NCBI GenBank assembly: GCA_937924775.1
Contig: CALDUT010000020.1
Coordinates: 1-64,000, forward strand
Direction: 5' to 3'
DNA length: 64,000 nucleotides
Source: an uncultured Gemmata sp.
GTDB lineage: Bacteria; Planctomycetota; Planctomycetia; Gemmatales; Gemmataceae
Part shown: positions 43,581-52,059 of the stretch, piece after piece
How positions within the stretch are numbered: position 1 is the first letter of the stretch
How the letters are laid out: every line of letters starts with the position of its first letter
The notes under the pieces: generated by a model
The model's database searches: none
What the model was told of the DNA's origin: nothing
Seen by the model: only the letters and a program-made list of their open reading frames with translations
Position numbers and translations under genes: made by a program

Positions 43581-43586
43581 TCAGGC
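43483..43586 (-). repeat. Two 33-bp direct repeats, one spanning a stop codon
   Basis: Copy 1 43483-43515 and copy 2 43554-43586 agree at 31 of 33 positions; the period is 71 bp. Copy 2 contains the stop codon (43581-43583) of the glycosyltransferase gene. Similarity continues more weakly for about 15 nt on the gene side. Confidence 0.85.
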
Positions 43587-44423
43587 GGTGCGGGCTTCGA
43601 ACAGGGGGCTTTTCCACAGCCCCGATCGGTTCAGCCAATACCGCATCACCGTGTGGATGGTTTGCACGCCGTATTTCACACTGCGGCGGAAGTTGATCTG
43701 GCTGGCTTCGTCGAAGTAGCGGACCGGTACCGGAATGTCGCCCAAGCGGAAACCGAAGTGAACCGCTTGCACCAGAAATTGCGTATCGAAGACAAAATCG
43801 TCGCTATTGCGTTCAAATGGAATGGTTTCCAGAACCTTCCGCCGGTAGACGCGGAAACCGCTGTGGAACTCGCCCAGATTCTGCCCCAGCATCAGGTTCT
43901 CGAAAATAGTCAGCCCCCGATTACTGATGTACTTCCACCACGGCATACCACACTTCAAGGCTTCTGCTCGGCTGCGAATGCGGTTCCCCAGGATCACATC
44001 GCAAATCCCCAGTTCGATCATTCCGACCGCATGGGGAATGACGCGGGCATCGTATTGGTAGTCCGGGTGGATCATGACCACCACATCGGCCCCATGATCG
44101 AGGCAGTAACGGTAGCAGGTCTTCTGATTGCCACCGTAACCGCGATTCTGTTCATGCACAATCACCGTCAACCCCATGTCGCGAGCCATCGCCACGGTGT
44201 TATCGGTGCTACCGTCGTCCACCAGGAGAATGTCGTCGACACAACCCGGGGGAAAGTCAGCCAGCGTGGCGGCGAGGGTGCGTTCGGCATTGTACGCGGG
44301 CAAAACGGCGATGATCTTGTGCCGCCGGGGCAGGGTGAATTCCTCCGGTTTCAAAATACGATCGACGTGAAAAATCTCGTGAACCGGGTTCAGCGGTGGT
44401 TCGGAAAGGAGTATGGCTGGCAT
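43581..44423 (-). CDS. Family 2 glycosyltransferase, dolichol-phosphate mannosyltransferase-like
   Basis: 280 residues. GT-A fold of GT2: [20 protein letters not shown], nucleotide-binding [22 protein letters not shown], and acceptor/metal site [11 protein letters not shown]. The region [18 protein letters not shown] is typical of polyprenyl-phosphate sugar transferases. No C-terminal membrane helices. It should transfer a sugar to a lipid carrier or glycan. Apparently monocistronic; the stop codon lies in a 33-bp repeat. Confidence 0.85.
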   Translation of the reverse strand: MPAILLSEPPLNPVHEIFHVDRILKPEEFTLPRRHKIIAVLPAYNAERTLAATLADFPPGCVDDILLVDDGSTDNTVAMARDMGLTVIVHEQNRGYGGNQKTCYRYCLDHGADVVVMIHPDYQYDARVIPHAVGMIELGICDVILGNRIRSRAEALKCGMPWWKYISNRGLTIFENLMLGQNLGEFHSGFRVYRRKVLETIPFERNSDDFVFDTQFLVQAVHFGFRLGDIPVPVRYFDEASQINFRRSVKYGVQTIHTVMRYWLNRSGLWKSPLFEARTA

Positions 44424-44536
44424 CGGTGAGTGTCGGGCTGTGAAACACGGGGGACCCCTTCATCTTATGAAAGATGCTGCCCTCCACGAAAATTCCCCAC
44501 AATTGCCAAAACTTTCGCCACAACGGGCCCTTTGGC

Positions 44537-45277
44537 TCAGCGGGGTTGTAACCGGTAGGGAACTTCCAAGCCGTGGAGTTCCATCAGTTGGGCGTCGGCC
44601 AAAATCTTCGCGGTAGGGCCATCGGCCACGAGCCGCCCGGCGTCGAGAACGAGGACACGGGGGCACAGATCAAGGACCAAATCGAGATCGTGGGTGGCGA
44701 TGAGCTTGGTGCCGGGCAGATCGCGAATGGTGCGGATCAGTTCGCGGCGGCCGCGGGGGTCGAGGAACATACTGGGTTCGTCGAGCAACCACACCGCTGG
44801 CCGCATCGCCAGCACGCCGGCCAGGGCCGCCCGACGTTTTTCCCCCCCCGAAAGCTGAAACGGGACACGGTCGCCGACCTCCGCTAAGCCAACGGCCGCC
44901 AGTGCTTCCATGGCCCGCGTCTTCGCTTCGTCGACACTGGCCCCCATATTCAAAGGACCAAAGGCGACATCGTCCGCCACCGTGGGGCTGAAAAGCTGTT
45001 CGTCCGGATTTTGAAACACCACGCCGACCACTTCAGGTAATTTCTTGCGGTGTTCGGCAATGGCCGGATCAAGGCCGTTGATGTACGCTTGCCCCGGACA
45101 GCCGGCGAGTACACCACAGAGACGGAGAAAGAGCGTCGTTTTTCCGGCCCCATTGGGGCCGACGAGGGCCACACACTCGCCCGCGGTGAGTGTGAAGGAA
45201 ACAGCGTCCAGCGCCAATTGCCCGGACGCATACCGGTGGGAAAGCCGGTGGGTAGCGAGGGTAGGTTGGTCGATCAC
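44537..45277 (-). CDS. cbiO: ECF transporter ATPase, cobalt/nickel type
   Basis: 246 residues from GTG 45277, giving a GTGA overlap with the cbiQ stop (translational coupling). Walker A GPNGAGKTT at 40-48, Q-loop VFQNPDEQLFSPTVADDVAF (the CbiO-type Q-loop), signature LSGGEKRRAALAG, Walker B WLLDEP, and switch ATHDLDLV. Energises uptake with CbiQ and a substrate-binding membrane subunit (CbiM-like), which is absent from the window. Confidence 0.88.
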   Translation of the reverse strand: MIDQPTLATHRLSHRYASGQLALDAVSFTLTAGECVALVGPNGAGKTTLFLRLCGVLAGCPGQAYINGLDPAIAEHRKKLPEVVGVVFQNPDEQLFSPTVADDVAFGPLNMGASVDEAKTRAMEALAAVGLAEVGDRVPFQLSGGEKRRAALAGVLAMRPAVWLLDEPSMFLDPRGRRELIRTIRDLPGTKLIATHDLDLVLDLCPRVLVLDAGRLVADGPTAKILADAQLMELHGLEVPYRLQPR

Positions 45278-46035
45278 GCGAGAACCAGTCGGTCCCAAAG
45301 CACCAGAGCCATCACCGCGGTGACAACGGCCACGAATATTATGATATCACGGGCCGTAGTACGAAATGTGGAAAGTGTATGAAAAGTCCCATCGAAGCCA
45401 CGGGTTCGCATGGCCGCGGAAACGGTCTCGGCGCGTTCGGCACTGCGGACCAACAAGGCCCCGGTGGCATGCCCCAAGGCCTGGTAGCTATGCCGGTTGG
45501 CCCCGACGCGATAGCCCCGCGTCCGCATGGCAATTCGTAACCGCCGGTATTCCTCCGCCAGCAGAAACGCGTACCGATACGTTAGCACCATCACTTGAAC
45601 GAGCAGCCCGGGGAGCTTCAACCGGTGGGCCGCCGCGAGGGTCTGATGCAGCGGCGCCGTTCCGACCAGAACTAACGCCCAGCAACCAATCGCCAGCCCC
45701 CGGCACCCAACGCCTGCCCCCGCCACCAATCCCCGCTCCGAAACCGGCACCAGGCCCAACGACCAGCCGGGGCCCTCGAGAGTCAGCGGCAACATCACCA
45801 CAAACGGGAGTGCCGTGAAAGCGAAAATGGCCAGCCGCGGTATCACCCACCTCCGCGGCAGGCGGGCCAGCGCTAAGCCTCCCAGCCCCAGCAGTACCGC
45901 CGCGGCCGCTGGGGCCAGATGGTTCAGCGTGGCAATCCCCCCCCCTGCAATGAGTACCGCCGCGAGCTTCCACCGGGCGTCCCAGTATGCCAGCGGCGAA
46001 GGCGGAACCGGTCGATGGCGGAAGGCAAGTGTCAT
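45274..46035 (-). CDS. cbiQ: ECF transporter transmembrane component
   Basis: 253 residues from ATG 46035 (MTLAFRHRPVPPSPLAYWDA). Several hydrophobic helices and the two CbiQ coupling motifs: RIAMRTRGYRV and SAAMRTRGFDG, the Ala-x-x-x-Arg-Gly boxes that contact CbiO. The start is chosen because the frame further upstream is not hydrophobic and has no family character. Co-transcribed with cbiO. Cobalt or nickel is the usual ion, but the S component decides the substrate. Confidence 0.83.
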   Translation of the reverse strand: MTLAFRHRPVPPSPLAYWDARWKLAAVLIAGGGIATLNHLAPAAAAVLLGLGGLALARLPRRWVIPRLAIFAFTALPFVVMLPLTLEGPGWSLGLVPVSERGLVAGAGVGCRGLAIGCWALVLVGTAPLHQTLAAAHRLKLPGLLVQVMVLTYRYAFLLAEEYRRLRIAMRTRGYRVGANRHSYQALGHATGALLVRSAERAETVSAAMRTRGFDGTFHTLSTFRTTARDIIIFVAVVTAVMALVLWDRLVLA

Positions 46036-46342
46036 CGCAAGTGCTGTACAATTTCTGGACAGGCCGCGTCGGAATTGTTTGGTCGCAACCCGCTCCAACT
46101 TACGGAAGTTATTGTAATACCCGCAGTCCACTTTTCCCACCCGAGCAAAACGGCCCAGGCCACGGCTTGCCGCCGCCTGCACGCCACTACCGGGTCCACC
46201 TCGGCCCGGGCAACGACGGACTTGGACAATTTCCGCCGACCGGTTATGGTGAATCCGAATTCTGAAAACTGGTACACCGGCCTTGCTCGCCCGCAATGAC
46301 TTTCTCGGGAAGGAATAACGACGGCGGGGAACCAAACGGCTT
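46036..46342. promoter_or_regulatory. Divergent region between cbiQ and recD2
   Basis: About 307 nt. It must hold promoters for both directions. I looked for a cobalamin riboswitch on the cbiQ side and did not find the conserved B12-box elements. No other structure was noticed. Confidence 0.35.
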
Positions 46343-48583
46343 ATGCCAGAACAACTTACGGGCGTGATTGAACGCATCACGTTCCACAATGAAGACAACG
46401 GTTATTGCGTCCTGCGGGTTTCCGCGCAGGGCCATCGCGAATTGATCACCGTGGTGGGGCACTTGCAGCAAGTGGTGGCCGGCGAGTACATCTCCGCGAC
46501 CGGGGATTGGGTCACCGATCGCGTCCACGGCATGCAGTTCAAAGCCGTGGAGATGCAAACGCAACCGCCGCAGAGTGTGGAGGGGATCATTCGCTACCTG
46601 GGTTCAGGGCTCATCAAAGGCATCGGTCCGCGTTATGCGAAGCGAATCGTCGACGTTTTCGGGGAGCGAACGCTCGATGTGATCGATCGGTCCCCCACGT
46701 TTTTGGCGCAGGTGAAAGGGATTGGCCCCAAACTCATCGAAAAAATCCGCAAAAGCTGGGAGGAAACCCGCGGTGCCCGGAAAATCATGGTCTTTTTGCA
46801 TTCGCTGAAGATCGGGCCGGCCCGGGCTACCAAAATTTACCGCCATTTCACCGAACGCGGCGAAGAACCGATCACGGCTATCAAAGCCAACCCCTACCGG
46901 TTGGGCAACGAAATCTGGGGCATCGGCTTCAAACAGTCCGACGAAATCGCTCTCAATCTGGGAATTGCCCTCAATTCGCCGTTCCGGGCGCAGGCCGCGG
47001 TTCGCCATGTCCTGGCGGAAGAAACCAACAATGGGCATGTGGGTTATCCGGAAGAATTGGTGATTCAGAAAGCCTGTGAACTCACCGGTATTGATGCCGT
47101 TGGGATTATCGACGCCGTTGAACAGCTCCGCATTACCGACGAAATTGTTCGGGATAGCCCCGCAGCCGTCACCAAAAACGCCCGGCGCCGCTGCCCGCTG
47201 GCGGAGCTGCCCACCGGGAACCTGCTTTTCCTACGGCCGTTCTTTCTCGCCGAATCCGGCGTCGCCCGGGCGGTGAAGATGTTGGCCCACGGTCCCCATC
47301 CACTCGCGGCGGTTTCGGTGGACGACCTGCTGCACTGGTCCGAGCAGCGGATGAAAATCACCTTTGCCGACAGCCAACGGGCCGCAATCCGGGCCGCAGT
47401 CACGCACAAGCTGTTGGTCATTACCGGGGGGCCAGGCACCGGCAAGACGACTATTGTTCGCGCCATCATCGAAATATTTGAACGATATCAACTCCGGGTG
47501 CTTCTCACCGCCCCCACCGGTCGGGCGGCCAAGCGGTTGAGCGAATCCACCGGCCGCGAGGCCAAAACCATCCACCGCCTGTTGGAATTCACGCCCGGAA
47601 CACGCGAATTTGCCCGCAACCGCGAAAATCCTCTGCCTGTCGATTTGCTGGTCGTGGATGAAACCTCGATGGTCGATGTTCTGCTGATGAACAAACTGTT
47701 ACAAGCGGTGCCCCCGTGGGCGTGTGTGGTGTTGGTGGGCGATGTGGATCAATTGCCGTCGGTGGGTGCTGGAGCGGTCCTGACAGATCTGATCACCGCG
47801 CAAACCGTCCCGGTCGCACGACTGACAGAGGTTCACCGGCAGGCTGAAAGCAGTTGGATCGTTCGCGCCGCCCATGCCATCAATCAGGGGGAAGAACCGC
47901 TTTCGGCCCCCCCGGGCGGCCACGGTGATTTCTACTTCATCGAAGCCAATCAACCCGAAGCCATCATTGAGCGGATTATCCAAATGGTCCGCGACCGCAT
48001 CCCAGCGAAGTTCCAGCTCGACCCCTTCCGCGACATTCAGGTCCTCTCACCCCAAGTGAAAACCCTGCTGGGTGTCCAGAATTTGAACCGCGAGCTGCAG
48101 GCCGTTCTCAATCCGGCCCGCCCCGGCGTGGCCGAAGTGAAAAAATACGACACGGTCTTTCGTGTCGGCGATAAAGTCATGCAGATTCGCAACAACTACG
48201 ACCGCGAAGTGTTCAACGGCGACATTGGCCGCGTTGTGACGATCGACACCTCCGAACACGCCCTGTTCGTCGATTACGACGGCCGCCGGGTGGAGTACGA
48301 TTTCGCCGATCTGGACGAACTGCAGTTGGCCTACGCCATCAGTGTGCACAAATCGCAGGGTTCGGAATATCCGGCAGTGGTGATTCCGCTGCACACGCAA
48401 CATTATCTGATGCTCCAGCGGAACTTGCTCTACACCGGGATCACCCGTGGCCGGCAGTTGGTCGCGCTGGTCGGCAGTCGCAAAGCGTTGTGGAAAGCGT
48501 ACAGCACCGCCGAGACGAAAACCCGCTACTCGCTCCTGAAATGGCGGTTACTCCCGCACGACGACGACGACAACAACCGTTGA
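46343..48583 (+). CDS. recD2: RecD2-type ATP-dependent DNA helicase
   Basis: 746 residues. An OB-like N-terminal region is followed by helix-hairpin-helix repeats (GSGLIKGIGPRYAKRIVDVF, QVKGIGPKLIEKI) and a superfamily 1B motor: motif I GGPGTGKTT near residue 360, motif II VVDETSMVD, motif III VLVGDVDQLPSVGAGAVL, and motif VI YTGITRGRQL preceded by AISVHKSQGSEYP. RecD2 is a 5'-3' helicase of DNA repair and replication-fork processing that works without RecBC. Length and architecture are normal. The C-terminus is acidic (DDDD). Confidence 0.93.
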   Translation: MPEQLTGVIERITFHNEDNGYCVLRVSAQGHRELITVVGHLQQVVAGEYISATGDWVTDRVHGMQFKAVEMQTQPPQSVEGIIRYLGSGLIKGIGPRYAKRIVDVFGERTLDVIDRSPTFLAQVKGIGPKLIEKIRKSWEETRGARKIMVFLHSLKIGPARATKIYRHFTERGEEPITAIKANPYRLGNEIWGIGFKQSDEIALNLGIALNSPFRAQAAVRHVLAEETNNGHVGYPEELVIQKACELTGIDAVGIIDAVEQLRITDEIVRDSPAAVTKNARRRCPLAELPTGNLLFLRPFFLAESGVARAVKMLAHGPHPLAAVSVDDLLHWSEQRMKITFADSQRAAIRAAVTHKLLVITGGPGTGKTTIVRAIIEIFERYQLRVLLTAPTGRAAKRLSESTGREAKTIHRLLEFTPGTREFARNRENPLPVDLLVVDETSMVDVLLMNKLLQAVPPWACVVLVGDVDQLPSVGAGAVLTDLITAQTVPVARLTEVHRQAESSWIVRAAHAINQGEEPLSAPPGGHGDFYFIEANQPEAIIERIIQMVRDRIPAKFQLDPFRDIQVLSPQVKTLLGVQNLNRELQAVLNPARPGVAEVKKYDTVFRVGDKVMQIRNNYDREVFNGDIGRVVTIDTSEHALFVDYDGRRVEYDFADLDELQLAYAISVHKSQGSEYPAVVIPLHTQHYLMLQRNLLYTGITRGRQLVALVGSRKALWKAYSTAETKTRYSLLKWRLLPHDDDDNNR

Positions 48584-48650
48584 CCCGCCCGGCTATTGTC
48601 GGGGGGAAGCAACCGCAAGCCGTACTGGAAATTGCGTAGCCACCAGAAGA

Positions 48651-48688
48651 AAGCTTCCGCAGCCCCAGGGATGAGGCCGCGGAGGCTT
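48651..48688. terminator. Stem-loop between convergent recD2 and peroxidase genes
   Basis: aagcttccgc (48651-48660) pairs with gcggaggctt (48679-48688), with one G-U position. Located 68 nt after recD2 and 38 nt before the end of the converging gene at 48726. It may serve both directions; no clear T-run. Confidence 0.45.
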
Positions 48689-48725
48689 CGCTTGCCGTAG
48701 GGTTCCCGGGCGGCTGGCCGATAGG

Positions 48726-50204
48726 TTACTGAGCCGGGAATTTGTTCGGATCAGTCAGAATTGGGTCGAGCGGGTCGCCATTGAGGGCTTTGAGATACAG
48801 TACCAAATCGGCTTTCTCCTGGGCCGTGAGGCGGAGCTTCAGCGGGATAATCGGCCGCTTGGCGGGGCCGTAGGTTTTCACGTTGGGATCGACCGGTTGG
48901 CCTTGGGCCCGGGCGCGGATGTAGGCGGCTTCGGCGTCGGTATCCCGCATCTTTTCGCTCAGCCACGGATTGACGTTGCCTCCGCGATCATAAAACTCCA
49001 CAACGGCTTCGAGGGTTTTCTCTTCCCCACTGTGCAGGTACGGCGCGGTCCACAGCAGGCCGCGGGTACCGGGGGTTTTGAAGGCCCCGATCATGTTCGG
49101 GTCTTTGTGACCCGGCGGAAGGGCGGCAAAACGGCCGAATTCACTCGGCGGTAGTTCCCCGTCTTTGGCCCCGACACCGAGGTTGTGGAACGAATGATCA
49201 GTAAATGTATCACCGGTGTGACAATTCGAGCAGCGGGCTTTACCGAAGAACAATTCGCGACCCGCCAGAATCCGCTTGGCGTATTCGTCGATTTTCCCGG
49301 CGTCGTTCTCGGCATCAAGACCGAGGTCTTTCAGCACGCTGCTTTTGGCCGCGAATTCCGCTTTTAAGGCCTTGGCATAATCTTCAGCTTTTAGCACAAA
49401 TTTGCCGCTTTCTTCCTCGATCACCCGCTGCCGCATGAGGGCGTTGGCTTTGTCGTCGAGGCTGTTGCCCAAAAGGATCGTGCGTTCGTAGGTGGCGATG
49501 GCTTTGGCGGCGGCGTCGCGGGTGGGGAGGTGACCGAAGACGCGATAGAAAGCTTGAACGTAGCTGGGGTTGGCGCGAATGCGGGCAATCGCTTCTTCCC
49601 ACGGGTCGCCTTTCCCGGCGAACATTTCCTTATCGTTGCCCACCGGGCCTTGAGCCTGTTCTTCCAACGACGCGGCCCGGCCGTCCCAGAATTGGAAGCG
49701 GTTGTAGGCTGCGTTAAAGATCGTCGGCGAGTTGATCGGCCCGATGGCTCCATTGATCCCGGTCGACGTTCTCTGACCATCTGAGAAGCCACGCTCGGGC
49801 GAATGGCAACTGGCGCACGAAACCGTGTTGTCGGTCGAGAGGATTTTGTCGTAGTACAGTCTCTTGCCCAATACCCATTTCTCAACGGTCATGGGGTTTT
49901 CCGGCGGTACGGGGGGGGCTTGGGTCAACCCCAGGGGCACTTTGATTTTCACGACTTTCTGGGTGATTTTCTCCCCGGTGGTGGGATCGATGGTTTCTTG
50001 GGTAGCATCATTCCAGAAGCTCTTGAGTGTCTTCCACTCGGGTTGGTTCATCGTCACAAACACAATCGGGACGCGATCCTTAAATGGCGTCATCTTCGAC
50101 TCATCGGGCAGAAGATAGTTCGCCGAGTCAGGCTTCGGCTGGGCCTCGCCGAAGGCGGGTAGCAGCAGCAAAGCCGCCAGGGAGAGTAACCGTGTGTGTG
50201 TCAT
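48726..50204 (-). CDS. Di-heme cytochrome c peroxidase / MauG-family protein
   Basis: 492 residues from ATG 50204 (aaaggac upstream) with a signal peptide (LLSLAALLLLPAFGEAQ). Two heme c sites: CASCHSPERGFSDG at residue 130 and CSNCHTGDTFTDHSFHN near 328. The block between contains FQFWDGRAASLEEQAQGPV, a hallmark of the bacterial CcpA/MauG family, and the end has TPGTRGLLWTAPYLHSG. Periplasmic; it reduces hydrogen peroxide or carries out related oxidations. About 150 nt downstream of the selenoprotein candidate, which also belongs to a peroxide-related fold. Confidence 0.87.
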   Translation of the reverse strand: MTHTRLLSLAALLLLPAFGEAQPKPDSANYLLPDESKMTPFKDRVPIVFVTMNQPEWKTLKSFWNDATQETIDPTTGEKITQKVVKIKVPLGLTQAPPVPPENPMTVEKWVLGKRLYYDKILSTDNTVSCASCHSPERGFSDGQRTSTGINGAIGPINSPTIFNAAYNRFQFWDGRAASLEEQAQGPVGNDKEMFAGKGDPWEEAIARIRANPSYVQAFYRVFGHLPTRDAAAKAIATYERTILLGNSLDDKANALMRQRVIEEESGKFVLKAEDYAKALKAEFAAKSSVLKDLGLDAENDAGKIDEYAKRILAGRELFFGKARCSNCHTGDTFTDHSFHNLGVGAKDGELPPSEFGRFAALPPGHKDPNMIGAFKTPGTRGLLWTAPYLHSGEEKTLEAVVEFYDRGGNVNPWLSEKMRDTDAEAAYIRARAQGQPVDPNVKTYGPAKRPIIPLKLRLTAQEKADLVLYLKALNGDPLDPILTDPNKFPAQ

Positions 50205-50354
50205 AGTCGTCCTTTCGACAACAGAAGCGGGGCGGGTGTCGGTCACTTGGGCTATGGTCGCGAGTTTGCTTGAGTTAACCGACAACTACGGACATTGACA
50301 ACCGGTCAGCCGGCGGAAAACACTACTGTATCGTTAGCCTTGGCCACGGGAGAG

Positions 50355-50936
50355 TCAATGCGCCGAAGCATCGGAGATGTGATCATGTGAAATCGGTGTT
50401 GCCGATGGAAGCTGCCGCAGCAGTGTGGGGATGGAGGGCCGATCCGTCGGCTCGGCGGAGCGGTACGCGAACAACAGACGACGCTCGCGGGTGATGAGGA
50501 AATCGCCCCCGAGCTGGAGGAGGTCTTCTCCGCGATAAGGGCGTTTCACCCGGTAGCCGCGAAAGATGCCCCGCAAGTAGCCGCCGAGTACTCGCGGTTT
50601 GAAAAACGTCCACCAGCGCGTCCGCTCCAGGCCCAACGCGTTGTAGGCCTCCCGGTGCGGGTCGCACACCAGCGGAACGTGCCAGGTCGCGCGGGCGGCA
50701 TAGAGTGCCAAAACGTCTGGCGTCGCTTGCGACACAGCCAGAAGCGAGCATCCGCGCGCCGCGAATTGTTCGCGGGCAGCGTCCACCTCACCGAGGTGGG
50801 CATTACACAGAATTCACGCCAGATGACGCAGAAAAATCAACAACAGATACTCCGATGTGCAAAATTCCGACAACCGAACGGGAGATCCGTCCGCCTTCCA
50901 AAAAGTGAAATCTGGAATTTCGTTGTGGCTTGTCAC
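50355..50936 (-). CDS. Selenoprotein candidate: peroxiredoxin-like (AhpC/TSA_2, SelL-related) with UxxC
   Basis: 193 residues if TGA 50814-50816 is read as selenocysteine. From GTG 50936 the frame gives IPDFTFWKADGSPVRLSEF, then LLLIFLRHLA, then U-I-L-C (Sec41, Cys44), then NAHLGEVDAAREQFAARG and LLAVSQATPDV, DPHREAYNALGL, and the late LQLGGDFLIT. This is a complete AhpC-TSA_2 thioredoxin fold, with the UGA exactly at the first Cys of the CxxC. Without recoding, only a headless 143-residue frame from GTG 50786 remains. A SECIS-like hairpin follows (50783-50799). 28 nt after the upstream glycosyltransferase stop; the ribosome binding site is weak. Confidence 0.75.
50783..50816 (-). promoter_or_regulatory. 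UGA codon with bacterial SECIS-like hairpin
   Basis: On the minus strand, TGA (50816-50814) is followed by a perfect 7-bp stem ccacctc/gaggtgg (50799-50793 and 50789-50783) with apical loop GGT. The first loop G is the 22nd nucleotide after the UGA. Bacterial SECIS elements have a short stem, a small loop with G in the first two positions and lie about 16-37 nt after the UGA, so all three criteria are met. Confidence 0.7.
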
Positions 50937-50964
50937 AGTCGGCCGTTAGCCCGCCCCAAGGAAT

Positions 50965-52038
50965 TCACGGTGCTAGTTTGGCGATTCCCGCCGCTCGGGG
51001 CAAGAGCCGCATCCGCCCTTGCTTCCACACCTCGGCCCAGAATCCCCAGGCGAAGCCGAAATGAATCGCCACGAACACCCCCGGGATTCGTCCCGCCACG
51101 GCCAGTGGCCGTCGCCACCCCAGAATCACCGCCGCGACCAGCAAAACGCCCCCGTACAACGCTAACGTCGCCAACCACAACCCACCGACCGTAGGCCACA
51201 GCCACCCCAGGCTCCCTCCTGCCAGCACCCACAAGGCCCACAGCGGCGGAACCAACGCCGGCAGCGTCAGCGAGCGCGGATGCTTGAACGCCAGCTTCGC
51301 CCGGCCCCGGCCATAGCGGCTGAGCTGGTAAAACAAGGCCCAGAAGTTCCGCCGCGGTTCGTACACAATCTTCACCTGTGGGGTGAAGAAACAGCGAAAC
51401 CCGGCGGCATGGACCCGTTCATTGAACTCTACATCTTCACAGGCATCAAAGGCTTGATCGAACAGGCCGATGGTGTGGAAAACCTTGCGGGTATACGCGA
51501 CCGCGGTACTTTGTGGGGCCACGAACTTTGCGTCGTTCGAGTAAATGTCCGAATCGGGGTTGTGCCCCAAACGGCTACTGCGGGCGAGACTGACGGCCTG
51601 TTGGAAGGCGGTCGCGTGGGTGATATCGAGCGGCTGAGGACGGCCCAGGCAGTCGGCCCCGGTGGTGGCAAAAGCCGCTGCCACATTCTTCAGATAATCG
51701 CGAGCGGGGATGTGGCAGTGGCCATCCACAACGACGATCACATCTTTGGTGGCATGGCGGATGGCGGTGTTGCGGCCGGCAGAGGCCAACTGCCCCGGGT
51801 TGAAGACGAGCTTCAGGTTGGCGAATTCTCGCTGCAAACGGCGGACAATCGGCACGGTATCGTCGGTGGATACCCCATCAGCCACAATCACTTCAATTTC
51901 CTGGGGCGGAAAATCCTGAGTCAGCAAGGAGCGAAGCGTGGTTTCGATGGACCGGGCTTCATTCCGCACCGGAACAACAACAGAAATCGACGGCACCTGA
52001 GCATTCCTCCTGAATAACTCCGGCGAATCCCAATCCAT
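50965..52038 (-). CDS. Family 2 glycosyltransferase with C-terminal membrane helices (ExoA-like)
   Basis: 357 residues. The N-terminal GT2 domain: ISVVVPVRNEARSIETTLRS, VIVADGVSTDDTVPIV, VVVDGHCHIPARDYL and ACEDVEFNERVHAAGFR (the ED of the acceptor site). From residue about 265, three to four hydrophobic helices anchor it in the membrane. Related to succinoglycan-type ExoA. Part of the exopolysaccharide block, 21 nt after the sugar transferase gene. Confidence 0.88.
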   Translation of the reverse strand: MDWDSPELFRRNAQVPSISVVVPVRNEARSIETTLRSLLTQDFPPQEIEVIVADGVSTDDTVPIVRRLQREFANLKLVFNPGQLASAGRNTAIRHATKDVIVVVDGHCHIPARDYLKNVAAAFATTGADCLGRPQPLDITHATAFQQAVSLARSSRLGHNPDSDIYSNDAKFVAPQSTAVAYTRKVFHTIGLFDQAFDACEDVEFNERVHAAGFRCFFTPQVKIVYEPRRNFWALFYQLSRYGRGRAKLAFKHPRSLTLPALVPPLWALWVLAGGSLGWLWPTVGGLWLATLALYGGVLLVAAVILGWRRPLAVAGRIPGVFVAIHFGFAWGFWAEVWKQGRMRLLPRAAGIAKLAP

Positions 52039-52059
52039 ACCCGCCGCGGCACCGAGCGT

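Noticed and set aside
44520-44560. tRNA-like start (gggccctttggctcagcggggt)
   Set aside because: It looks like an acceptor/D-arm start, but no anticodon arm, no GGTTCGAATCC-type T-arm and no matching 3' acceptor follow; it also overlaps the end of cbiO.
46036-46342. Cobalamin or nickel/cobalt riboswitch upstream of cbiQ
   Set aside because: The leader was read on the minus strand for the B12 box and the conserved GCCACUG-type elements; none were found.
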